Shown here: piece after piece, positions 1-5,981 of the stretch
Numbering within the stretch: the stretch's first letter is position 1
Layout of the letters: each line of letters opens with the position of its first letter
Source: Saprospiraceae bacterium
GTDB lineage: Bacteria > Bacteroidota > Bacteroidia > Chitinophagales > Saprospiraceae
NCBI GenBank assembly: GCA_029262975.1
Contig: JAJCYJ010000117.1
Span: 1 to 6,027, forward strand
Direction: 5' to 3'
DNA length: 6,027 nt
Made by a program: the position numbers and the translations under genes
The notes under the pieces: model-generated
Told to the model about the DNA's origin: nothing
The model's input: only the letters and a program-made list of their open reading frames with translations
The model's database searches: none

Positions 1-171
1 ACTGGAGATTCTGTCTTTAGCCTTTTGTTGTTCTTCTTGTATTTGAACTATTCACTTTCCTTTCTGGTCGAAAACAGCCTGGAGCGCTCGATGAGCGTAG
101 CATTCTTCCTTGTCCTGGCTCTTTTATTATTGAAATGTGTTCCAACCAGTTCAGAGCCTCTAAAAGACTAA
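1..171 (+). CDS. C-terminal end of a multi-pass membrane protein, probably O-antigen ligase/polymerase family (5' part outside window)
   Basis: Frame 1 is open from the first base to TAA at 169-171 and encodes 56 residues; the start lies outside the window. Two very hydrophobic stretches (about residues 5-23 and 32-44) are separated by a short polar turn reading VENSLERSMSVAFF, and the end is a hydrophilic tail (PTSSEPLKD). From memory of the family, a turn of the type E-S-x-L-E-R-x-x-G-x-x-F-F followed by a last membrane helix is typical of the C-terminus of Bacteroidota O-antigen ligase/polymerase (Wzy_C-like) proteins, which join or polymerise surface polysaccharide at the periplasmic face of the inner membrane. 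The glycine is replaced by serine or methionine here. Being a membrane protein is well supported; the family is inferred from a short stretch. The gene is convergent with rpoN, with 34 bases between the stop codons. Confidence 0.6.
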   Translation, partial: TGDSVFSLLLFFLYLNYSLSFLVENSLERSMSVAFFLVLALLLLKCVPTSSEPLKD

Positions 172-190
172 ACTGGATTATTTCTTTTTT
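146..190 (+). terminator. Possible intrinsic terminator of the left-edge membrane protein gene
   Basis: CCAGTT (146-151) and AACTGG (171-176) are perfect inverted copies separated by 19 bases. They are followed by an AT-rich stretch ending in a run of seven T from 184 to 190 and continuing to 191. The stem starts inside the last codons of the gene and ends just after its TAA, where a terminator would be expected. The loop is long and the stem only 6 bp, so this is tentative. No comparable structure with a U-run was found for rpoN on the other strand. Confidence 0.35.
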
Positions 191-205
191 TCAATATTCA
201 ATTGA

Positions 206-1702
206 TTACAACTCCTTACGCAATCTTGCTACTGGAATATTCAATTGTTCACGATACTTGGCTACTGTCCGGCGAGCAATATTATATCCTTTTTCTTGTA
301 GCATATCTTTGAGTCGCTCATCAGAAAGTGGCTTGCGTTTATGTTCTTCTTTAATGATATCACCTAGGATATTTTTAACCTCAAGGGTTGAGACTTCTTC
401 TCCATCCGAGGTAGTCATAGATTCCGAAAAGAAATCCTTTAGTCTTTTTGTACCAAATTCTGTCTGAACAAATTTACTATTAGCAACTCTTGATACAGTA
501 GAAATATCTAGACCAGTTACTTCCGCTATATCCTTAAGAATCATTGGTTTAAGTCGACGCTCGTCTCCTGTCTGAAAGAATTCAAGCTGATACTGCATAA
601 TCGTATACATCGTATTGAATAAGGTATCTTGTCGTTGCTTTATCGCATCGATAAACCATTTTGCACTGTCTATCTTTTGTTTGATAAACATGACAGCTTC
701 CTTTTCTTGTTTGGTGCTTTTCCGCCCATGGGTTGAATCATTAAATCCTTTTAAGACGTCCACATAGTGATCACTTATTCTTAGATCAGGTGCATTTTTA
801 TTATTGAGCGTAAGGTCGAGTTCACCATCTCTATAAGAAATGATAAAATCTGGGACAATATATTGATTGACTTCTCCCCGGCTTCCGGTGATGTTGCCGG
901 CATAAGCACTTGCTGGCTTAGGGTTTAGTTTCAGAATTTCATCGATGGCATCTTTTAGTTCACTTTCAGAAAGGGAAAGAGAACGCCTCATGCGATCATA
1001 ATGCTTTTTAGAAAACTCTTCAAAATATTTATTTAGAATCTTTAAGGCTAGTTCTTTTGATTTTCTTCTCTCAGGAAGTTCTTCTCTGGTTAATCGATCT
1101 TCAAGTTGTAATATGAGGGATTCCTTGAGGTTCCTGGCACCAACGCCAATAGGCTCCATTTTATGAACATCTTCCAGGATGCGCTCTATTTCCTCTACGT
1201 CTACTTCAATATTTTGTGTAAATAAAAGATCATCAACGATGGCATCAATATCTCGACGTAGATAACCATCTTCATCTATACTACCGACGATTTGCTGAGC
1301 AATGACCTCTTCCTTCTCATTACTGAATTCCATCATTCCGAGTTGGCGGACAAGGTGTTCGTGAAAACTAGATCCAACGCTGAGCGGGCTGTTTTTGACT
1401 TCTTCAGTACTATATACATCTCCTTTCAACTTATAGGAGATCGGATCATCCTCAATGTACTCTTTCAGATAATCATCTAATTCGAATGACTCGTCATCAT
1501 TTTCTTTTTCACTAGTTGCTTCATCTTGCATGTCAAAGACTTCATCATAGTCTTCGCTTTCTTCAAGGGCAGGATTAGACTCTAATTCCTCTTTAATACG
1601 TTGATCCAGTGTCGCAGTTGGAATCTGCAATAATTTCATAAGCTGTATCTGCTGAGGAGACAGCTTTTGAACCATTTTTTGAGATAAGGTCTGCTTTAGC
1701 AT
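206..1702 (-). CDS. rpoN: RNA polymerase sigma-54 factor RpoN
   Basis: Encodes a 498-residue sigma-54, full length for the family. It directs RNA polymerase to -24/-12 promoters and needs an AAA+ enhancer-binding protein to open DNA. Visible in order: Region I (about 1-48), glutamine- and leucine-rich, beginning MLKQTLSQKMVQKLSPQQ; the acidic Region II (about 48-110), rich in D and E; the core-binding domain (about 115-300); a helix-turn-helix around 389-408 (LKDIAEVTGLDISTVSRVAN); and the RpoN box ARRTVAKYRE at 476-485, which contacts the -24 element, 13 residues from the end. The ATG at 1702 is chosen because Region I starts there in the family; no Shine-Dalgarno is visible, as is usual in Bacteroidota. 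It is divergent from the aminopeptidase gene and convergent with the left-edge gene, so it is probably monocistronic. Regulated genes cannot be deduced from this window. Confidence 0.97.
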   Translation of the reverse strand: MLKQTLSQKMVQKLSPQQIQLMKLLQIPTATLDQRIKEELESNPALEESEDYDEVFDMQDEATSEKENDDESFELDDYLKEYIEDDPISYKLKGDVYSTEEVKNSPLSVGSSFHEHLVRQLGMMEFSNEKEEVIAQQIVGSIDEDGYLRRDIDAIVDDLLFTQNIEVDVEEIERILEDVHKMEPIGVGARNLKESLILQLEDRLTREELPERRKSKELALKILNKYFEEFSKKHYDRMRRSLSLSESELKDAIDEILKLNPKPASAYAGNITGSRGEVNQYIVPDFIISYRDGELDLTLNNKNAPDLRISDHYVDVLKGFNDSTHGRKSTKQEKEAVMFIKQKIDSAKWFIDAIKQRQDTLFNTMYTIMQYQLEFFQTGDERRLKPMILKDIAEVTGLDISTVSRVANSKFVQTEFGTKRLKDFFSESMTTSDGEEVSTLEVKNILGDIIKEEHKRKPLSDERLKDMLQEKGYNIARRTVAKYREQLNIPVARLRKEL

Positions 1703-1718
1703 CTGGTTTACACGTTAT

Positions 1719-1736
1719 AACATCAATAACGATGTT
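1719..1736. other. Short inverted repeat in the rpoN upstream region
   Basis: AACATC (1719-1724) and GATGTT (1731-1736) are perfect inverted copies around a 6-base spacer, and an 8-bp palindrome GTTATAAC (1714-1721) overlaps the left arm. It lies 16 to 34 bases upstream of the rpoN start codon. If transcription starts at the candidate box near 1813-1820, it would be in the 5' untranslated region. It could be an operator or a weak RNA hairpin, but a repeat of this length is also possible by chance in AT-rich DNA. Confidence 0.25.
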
Positions 1737-1800
1737 TAGATTAAAAAAAACATTTTTATTTTACTTTCAGTTCGCTGATTGTCGTGAATCTCAGGAAGGA

Positions 1801-1833
1801 TTTGACGAGCTACAAACATATTACATTAATTTG
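1801..1833 (+). promoter_or_regulatory. Candidate Bacteroidota-type promoter for the aminopeptidase P gene
   Basis: TTTG at 1801-1804 is followed after 21 bases by TTAATTTG at 1826-1833. Known Bacteroidota promoters have a -33 TTTG and a -7 TAnnTTTG; here one base of the -7 box differs. A transcript would start near 1840, about 25 bases before the ATG at 1865. This is one argument against the GTG at 1784 as the true start, because that codon would lie upstream of the promoter. Confidence 0.45.
1813..1820 (-). promoter_or_regulatory. Candidate -7 element for rpoN
   Basis: Read on the minus strand this is TATGTTTG, an exact match to TAnnTTTG. It would start a transcript near 1806, leaving a leader of about 104 bases before the rpoN ATG. 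No TTTG is found at the expected -33 distance, so support is limited. It lies between the -33 and -7 elements of the candidate aminopeptidase promoter on the opposite strand. Confidence 0.3.
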
Positions 1834-1864
1834 TAATATATCGTATATTGATAATAAACAAATT

Positions 1865-3646
1865 ATGTGCCAAAAACGAAAAACATACATAGCAAAGTTA
1901 AGAAAAGTATTCTTGGACCTCAATATCCATGCCATTATAATACCAAGTGCGGATCCACATCAAAGTGAATACTTAGCAGATTATTGGAAACTACGTGAAT
2001 GGATCAGTGGATTTACCGGTTCGGCCGGGACTATAGTAATCACCAAAGATGTAGCGGGTCTATGGACGGATTCGCGATATTATCTCCAGGCTGTAGAAGA
2101 ATTAGAAGGTAGCGGGATCACATTATTTCGACAAGGAGAAAAAGGAGTACCTGGAATTACCGAATATCTCAAGAAAAATCTGAAACTAAAAAGCAGGATT
2201 GCCTTGAACGCAAGGATGTGGAGTTTCGTGGCGGTTGACAAAATGCAAAATGCACTTGAAGAAAACGAAATATCGATAACCACAGATTTTACGCTTTGCG
2301 AAGATCTGTGGAATGAAGAAGGTAGACCATCGTTGCCTAAAGAAAAAGTATTTATACATCCTCTGGTATATTCAGGGACTTCAGTAGCACAAAAACTAGA
2401 CCTGATCAGAGAAAAGATAAAAGACGAAGATGTAAGTCAATGTCTTATTACCACACTGGATGATATTGCCTGGGCATTTAATTTAAGAGGATATGACATA
2501 GCTTATAACCCGGTCTTTTTGTCCTATGCCATCATAGATACTAATGGGGCTCACATATTTATAGACACCACTAAAATCACAAGCGATGTAGCGGCACATT
2601 TAAAAGCTGGCAATGTGACCATTCACGAATACGATCTGGTAGATAAATTTTTATCTGAACTGTCTGAACCCATTTTAGTCAATCCGAATGACTGTAATGT
2701 AAACTTGTATCATCTGATTGATGAAGATTTAATAACCGAAGGGCCGACCGTCACTAAATTATTAAAAGCATGTAAGACATCTTCTGAAATAAAACATATC
2801 GAAGATGTAATGGTCAAAGATGGAATCGCTTTAGCCGAAGCCTTTTATCAACTTTACCAAAGTCTGGATGAACGGCCAATGACAGAAGCTGCATTTGCCG
2901 GACTGATAGCTGAGCGCAGAAGCAAACAAAAAGGATATTATGGAGAAAGTTTTCCTGCTATTATAGGGTACCAGGCAAATGCAGCGATCGTACACTACAG
3001 ACCTCCGGAAGAGGGAAGTGCATTGATAAAACCCGAAGGGCTCTTGCTTTGTGATAGTGGCGGCCAATATATGAATGGCACAACCGATATTACACGGACC
3101 GTTGCGGTAGGACCGGTGACCGATGAGCAAAAGGAAAATTATACTCGGGTACTTAAAGGTCATATTGCTATAGATCAGGCAGTATTTCCGGAAGGGACTA
3201 CCGGAGGAATGATCGATACGCTGGCCAGACAATATCTATGGAAAGCAGGATTAAACTTTGGCCATGGCACAGGTCATGGGGTAGGATACTTTCTTAATGT
3301 CCACGAACCACCACAAGGGATAAGCCCGGGTACCGGTGCCAGGTCAACCACAGCTTTCAGACCAGGCATGTTAACTTCCAACGAACCCGGATATTATAAG
3401 GCCGGTCATTATGGTATCAGAATCGAAAATTTAATCTTGACAGAAGAGAGTTCACATGAAGGATATCTGTGTCACCGCCATGTGACCCTTTTTCCTATTG
3501 ATACATCCCTTATCACGAGACATATGATGACCCGTGACGAAATATCCTGGATCAATAAATATCATGAATTAGTTGGCGATATGTTGCTTCCCTACCTCGA
3601 AAGTGAGTTGTCAAAATGGCTAAAAAAATTGTGTCGTCCTATTTAG
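1865..3646 (+). CDS. pepP: Xaa-Pro aminopeptidase (aminopeptidase P, peptidase family M24B), three-domain type
   Basis: Encodes 593 residues and should remove N-terminal residues that precede proline, in the cytoplasm (no signal peptide is seen). Domain order: a creatinase-like N-terminal domain (about 7-140, with PSADPHQSEY), a second creatinase-like domain (about 150-305), the pita-bread M24 metallopeptidase core (about 312-530), and a short C-terminal domain ending in ELSKWLKKLCRPI. The two-metal site is complete: D397 (CDSGG), D408 (TTDITR), H471 (GTGHGVG), E507 (NEPGYY) and E521 (IENL). The supporting histidines H377 (VHYRPP) and H480 (NVHEPP) are also present. Length and layout match the human XPNPEP1-type enzyme rather than the shorter E. 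coli PepP. The ATG at 1865 is chosen because family similarity begins there; a GTG at 1784 in the same frame would add 27 dissimilar residues and precede the candidate promoter. No Shine-Dalgarno is seen. Confidence 0.95.
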   Translation: MCQKRKTYIAKLRKVFLDLNIHAIIIPSADPHQSEYLADYWKLREWISGFTGSAGTIVITKDVAGLWTDSRYYLQAVEELEGSGITLFRQGEKGVPGITEYLKKNLKLKSRIALNARMWSFVAVDKMQNALEENEISITTDFTLCEDLWNEEGRPSLPKEKVFIHPLVYSGTSVAQKLDLIREKIKDEDVSQCLITTLDDIAWAFNLRGYDIAYNPVFLSYAIIDTNGAHIFIDTTKITSDVAAHLKAGNVTIHEYDLVDKFLSELSEPILVNPNDCNVNLYHLIDEDLITEGPTVTKLLKACKTSSEIKHIEDVMVKDGIALAEAFYQLYQSLDERPMTEAAFAGLIAERRSKQKGYYGESFPAIIGYQANAAIVHYRPPEEGSALIKPEGLLLCDSGGQYMNGTTDITRTVAVGPVTDEQKENYTRVLKGHIAIDQAVFPEGTTGGMIDTLARQYLWKAGLNFGHGTGHGVGYFLNVHEPPQGISPGTGARSTTAFRPGMLTSNEPGYYKAGHYGIRIENLILTEESSHEGYLCHRHVTLFPIDTSLITRHMMTRDEISWINKYHELVGDMLLPYLESELSKWLKKLCRPI

Positions 3647-3704
3647 AATGACTATGCTCTTTTTATTTAGGGGTAGAAGCACTAAAGATTAAAATAGAAT
3701 TACT

Positions 3705-3712
3705 TTTCTTTG
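3705..3712 (+). promoter_or_regulatory. Weak candidate -7 element before the small membrane protein gene
   Basis: TTTCTTTG matches TAnnTTTG except for one base and would start a transcript near 3719, about 20 bases before the ATG at 3738. No -33 TTTG is found at a suitable distance. The small gene could instead be read through from the aminopeptidase gene 91 bases upstream, because no terminator is visible between them. Confidence 0.2.
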
Positions 3713-3737
3713 CATCGAATTTTAAAGTTGACCATTC

Positions 3738-3872
3738 ATGTCACACGGACCAGAAGAAATTAATTACGATAAAAAAGGAGGCTGCATGGCCTGGGGATTT
3801 GTGATTCTTGCCCTTTTTATTATTATGCTTATTTGGATTTATAATATCAATTTCCAGGGGATTCCTTCTTAG
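3738..3872 (+). CDS. Small single-span membrane protein, 44 residues, function unknown
   Basis: The frame runs from ATG 3738 to TAG 3870-3872. The product has a polar N-terminus (MSHGPEEINYDKKGGC, residues 1-16), one strongly hydrophobic helix (about 18-35, rich in I, L, F and W), and a short polar tail (NINFQGIPS). The two lysines before the helix favour an N-terminus inside the cell. A polar head, a clean membrane helix and a polar tail are unlikely to arise by chance in 44 codons, so I regard it as a real gene. I do not recognise a family. A second start at ATG 3786, preceded by a perfect Shine-Dalgarno, would give a 28-residue product consisting of little more than the helix. It lies 91 bases after the aminopeptidase gene on the same strand and converges with the radical SAM gene, with 24 bases between stop codons. 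Confidence 0.6.
   Translation: MSHGPEEINYDKKGGCMAWGFVILALFIIMLIWIYNINFQGIPS
3776..3788 (+). promoter_or_regulatory. Perfect Shine-Dalgarno and alternative ATG inside the small membrane protein gene
   Basis: AGGAGG at 3776-3781 is followed after 4 bases by ATG at 3786-3788, in frame with the 44-residue protein at its residue 17. No other start in this window has such a site. It may mark the true start of a 28-residue product or a second start. It could also simply result from the codons for Lys-Lys-Gly-Gly-Cys. Confidence 0.35.
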
Positions 3873-3890
3873 ATTTCTGATTGAAACGAA

Positions 3891-3904
3891 GGGTTATTAA
3901 ACCC
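3891..3904. other. Small hairpin between convergent genes, overlapping the radical SAM stop codon
   Basis: GGGTT (3891-3895) and AACCC (3900-3904) pair perfectly around a 4-base loop, and the radical SAM stop codon (TTA on the plus strand, 3897-3899) lies in that loop. It sits 19 bases after the stop of the small membrane protein, where a shared terminator would be expected. There is no T-run on either strand, so an intrinsic terminator is not established. Confidence 0.25.
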
Positions 3905-4913
3905 AGACGCTACATCCCTCTGAACAATTAGAACAGATATCTATCTGATCCCTGCCTTTATTTACTTTGCTTCGAAAGTCTTTATATTTTGAAGAATTCC
4001 AGATCTCTTGTAGTGTTCGGTTTTCCACAACTCCCATGGGGTGCTGACCATCTTTGTCAAAGCAACAAGGTAGGATTTGACCATCCCACGTCATTAAAGT
4101 AGCATGCCAGAGCTTCCAGCATTCATTCTTTGCAGTTCTTTTTAATTCATAAGTATTATCCGACAATTTTCTATAGCGGCTATATTTTTGATCAGAAGGC
4201 ATCAGGGGATTGCCATTTTGGAAGTCATAGAGCTGGGCCGTTTTTAGTTTAACCTCATTGACACCAAGTTCTTTAGCTATTAGGTGTGCACTTGCTATTT
4301 GATGTTCGTTAGGTTTGACAACCAAAAACTGGAAGATCACGTGAGGAGTTTTTGAATTAAGGGCTTTTTTCCACTTTATAATATTTCTGGTGCCCTGGAT
4401 CACATGAGTTAAAGAACCTTCTTTGCGATACTGCTCATATACTTCCTGGGTTGTTCCATCCAAAGATATTATGAGTCGATCCAACCCTGATTTCACCGTG
4501 GCTTCCGCATTTTTATCGTTCAGAAAGTGACCATTAGTAGAAGTAATGGTATAAATATTCTTTTGATGGGCATGACGCACCATATCTAAAAAAGATGGAT
4601 TGATATATGGTTCGCCCTGAAAATAAAATATCAAATACAGGAGATGATCATACGTATCACGGATCAAACTTTCAAATAAGTCCGGAGACAAGGTTCCGGT
4701 CGGTCGACTAAATGATCTGAGTCCACTTGGACATTCCGGGCATCTGAGATTACAGGCTGTCGTTGGTTCTACGGAGATCGTCATGGGAAGACCCCAGGGT
4801 TGGATGTTTTTACCCCACCTGGCGGCATAAAAGGATAACAAAAGCTTGGAGGCATTCAGGGCTTTTCGCCACGTGAGCTTTGACAGAAATCTATGGATAT
4901 CATATAGATGCAC
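3897..4913 (-). CDS. Radical SAM enzyme with C-terminal SPASM domain, substrate unknown
   Basis: Encodes 338 residues. The radical SAM core holds the [4Fe-4S] motif CxxxCxxC at C54, C58 and C61 (TTACNLRCPECPSG), which with S-adenosylmethionine generates the 5'-deoxyadenosyl radical. A GGE-like SAM-binding motif, QGEP, is at 99-102. The C-terminal SPASM part has C265-x12-G-x4-C283, an extra C284, then C327, C330 and C334 four residues before the end, expected to bind an auxiliary Fe-S cluster. The last part is shorter than the canonical Cx2Cx5Cx3C arrangement. SPASM enzymes modify peptides, proteins or carbohydrates; nothing here identifies the target. The start is GTG at 4913: it is the only ATG, GTG or TTG codon between the upstream in-frame stop (4956-4958) and the core, apart from a TTG at residue 25 and ATG at residue 44, which would lose family-like N-terminal sequence. 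It is divergent from pth. Confidence 0.88.
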   Translation of the reverse strand: MHLYDIHRFLSKLTWRKALNASKLLLSFYAARWGKNIQPWGLPMTISVEPTTACNLRCPECPSGLRSFSRPTGTLSPDLFESLIRDTYDHLLYLIFYFQGEPYINPSFLDMVRHAHQKNIYTITSTNGHFLNDKNAEATVKSGLDRLIISLDGTTQEVYEQYRKEGSLTHVIQGTRNIIKWKKALNSKTPHVIFQFLVVKPNEHQIASAHLIAKELGVNEVKLKTAQLYDFQNGNPLMPSDQKYSRYRKLSDNTYELKRTAKNECWKLWHATLMTWDGQILPCCFDKDGQHPMGVVENRTLQEIWNSSKYKDFRSKVNKGRDQIDICSNCSEGCSVWV

Positions 4914-4917
4914 CTGG

Positions 4918-4925
4918 CAAAAGTA
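4918..4925 (-). promoter_or_regulatory. Exact -7-like box directly in front of the radical SAM start codon
   Basis: Read on the minus strand this is TACTTTTG, an exact TAnnTTTG match that ends 4 bases before the GTG start. If used, the transcript would be leaderless or nearly so. No -33 TTTG lies at the usual distance. A second, better placed candidate is listed at 4952-4983. Confidence 0.2.
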
Positions 4926-4951
4926 GTATTTGAGAGATATAAGTAGCCTTG

Positions 4952-4983
4952 CAAATTAAACTTCCTTTGCCTTTCATTCTAAA
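4952..4983 (-). promoter_or_regulatory. Candidate promoter for the radical SAM gene
   Basis: On the minus strand TTTA (4983-4980) is followed after 20 bases by TTAATTTG (4959-4952), the same -7 octamer as in the candidate aminopeptidase promoter. Each element has one mismatch to the Bacteroidota consensus. Transcription would start near 4945, giving a leader of about 30 bases before the GTG. Confidence 0.35.
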
Positions 4984-5021
4984 TGTCGTTCTTGAATTCA
5001 TCTGATCAATGGTGTAGATTA

Positions 5022-5029
5022 TACCTTTG
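5022..5029 (+). promoter_or_regulatory. Candidate -7 element for pth
   Basis: TACCTTTG is an exact match to the Bacteroidota -7 consensus TAnnTTTG. A transcript would start near 5036, about 14 bases before ATG 5050 and 62 bases before the alternative ATG 5098. The best -33 candidate, TCTG at 5001-5004, is only a partial match, with 17 bases between the elements. Confidence 0.4.
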
Positions 5030-5049
5030 CGGAACAAAACCAGCATGAA

Positions 5050-5655
5050 ATGTGGTTGAAAAGGTTTTTTAGCAGAAGTGAAAGAATTGATCCAGACATG
5101 AAGTATCTCGTAGCCGGACTTGGTAATATCGGAAGTGAATATGCCGGAACCAGACATAATATTGGTTTTGATATAGTAGACCACCTTGCAGCACTGAAGG
5201 GAGCTACCTTTAAATCTGATAGCCAGGGTTCGATAACAACGATCAAACATAAGGGGCGAACTATTATTCTTTTAAAACCCAGTACTTATATGAACCTAAG
5301 CGGAAAGGCTGTCCGATACTGGGTGCAAAAGGAGAAAATCAAACCAGAAAATCTATTGGTGATCGTGGATGATCTTAATATAGCATTTGGCAGGATGCGT
5401 TTACGCGGTAAAGGAAGTGATGGAGGACACAATGGTATCAAGGACATCAACCAGATGATCGGTAAGAATTATGCCAGATTACGCGTAGGTATTGGCGGTG
5501 ATTTCAGTAAGGGGCAGCAAGTGGATTTTGTATTGGGGAAGTGGTCCGACGACGAAAAAGATGAAGTAAGTAAGTTGATTCAGAAAGGAGGAGAAATTGC
5601 ACTGAGTTTTGCCTCGATCGGGTTAGCGCATACGATGAGTCAGTTTAATAATTAA
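5050..5655 (+). CDS. pth: Peptidyl-tRNA hydrolase (Pth)
   Basis: Encodes 201 residues. Pth cleaves the ester bond of peptidyl-tRNAs that drop off ribosomes, recycling tRNA in the cytoplasm. Conserved residues, with E. coli numbers in brackets: N26 (N10) in GLGNIGSEY, catalytic H36 (H20) in TRHNIGFD, M81-N82 (M67-N68) in PSTYMNLSGKAV, D107 (D93) in VDDLNIAFG, and H127-N128 (H113-N114) in GSDGGHNGIKDI. The domain proper begins at M17 (ATG 5098). The first 16 residues (MWLKRFFSRSERIDPD) form a basic, partly hydrophobic extension. I recall similar short extensions (hydrophobic/basic, then acidic) in other Bacteroidota Pth proteins, and the -7 box at 5022-5029 fits ATG 5050, so I keep the longer start; 5098 remains possible. 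It is divergent from the radical SAM gene and probably monocistronic. Confidence 0.96.
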   Translation: MWLKRFFSRSERIDPDMKYLVAGLGNIGSEYAGTRHNIGFDIVDHLAALKGATFKSDSQGSITTIKHKGRTIILLKPSTYMNLSGKAVRYWVQKEKIKPENLLVIVDDLNIAFGRMRLRGKGSDGGHNGIKDINQMIGKNYARLRVGIGGDFSKGQQVDFVLGKWSDDEKDEVSKLIQKGGEIALSFASIGLAHTMSQFNN

Positions 5656-5682
5656 TCTCTTACCATATTGAATAATAGAGAT
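5655..5682 (+). terminator. Weak hairpin just after pth
   Basis: ATCTCT (5655-5660) and AGAGAT (5677-5682) are perfect inverted copies with a 16-base loop, beginning at the last base of the pth stop codon. No T-run follows, so this is at most a weak or factor-dependent terminator. Nearby, ACCTG-A-CAGGT (5689-5699) is another short palindrome. Confidence 0.2.
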
Positions 5683-5908
5683 CAAGTAACCTGACAGGTG
5701 GGTAATATGTATTAGTCAGCATTATTCTATCAAATAACTTTTAAGGATTACGTATTTCTCTGATAATTGACCTGCTCGTGATCCAGGCTTTAGGGGTTAG
5801 AAAGTTTCATCTGATAGAAACATTAAACGCTTTAAAGGGAGGTTTATGTTAGGGGTATTCAGCTAATCACTAAAAAGTTGATTATAAAATAATTAAGAGA
5901 CTGTGAGA

Positions 5909-5916
5909 TAGATTTG
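5909..5916 (+). promoter_or_regulatory. Candidate -7 element near the right edge
   Basis: TAGATTTG exactly matches TAnnTTTG. Transcription would start near 5923, about 59 bases before the ATG at 5982. No TTTG is found at the usual -33 distance; the nearest TTG (5878-5880) is 28 bases away. Confidence 0.3.
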
Positions 5917-5981
5917 GTTCACACTTTTCATTAAATATTGATTAAAAATGGGGTATTGATTTATATCGGGATAAAACTTCT

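Noticed and set aside
85..97. Hairpin CGCTC-GAT-GAGCG as a terminator for rpoN
   Set aside because: It lies more than 100 bases past the rpoN stop, inside the opposing gene, and has only a short imperfect T-run on the minus strand.
191..205. Inverted repeat TCAAT-N5-ATTGA as the rpoN terminator
   Set aside because: The stem is AT-rich, and on the rpoN strand it is followed by A, not T.
135..467. A 110-residue plus-strand frame
   Set aside because: It runs mostly antisense to the 3' end of rpoN and has no coherent protein features; the real plus-strand coding here is the other frame ending at 171.
1784..1864. GTG start extending the aminopeptidase by 27 residues
   Set aside because: The extra sequence is unlike the family, the conserved domain begins just after ATG 1865, and a promoter candidate lies downstream of the GTG.
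2831..3232. A 133-residue minus-strand frame
   Set aside because: It lies wholly antisense to the conserved metal-binding core of the aminopeptidase and is a shadow of that gene.
5045..5059. Four-codon frame overlapping the pth start
   Set aside because: It is too short to interpret and is expected by chance.
4900..5250. Minus-strand frames of 116 and 75 residues overlapping pth
   Set aside because: They are antisense to clearly conserved pth sequence and resemble no protein.
5836..5865. GGGAGG followed by ATG and a six-codon frame (MLGVFS)
   Set aside because: The spacing of 3 bases is short and the peptide has no leader-peptide features; probably chance.
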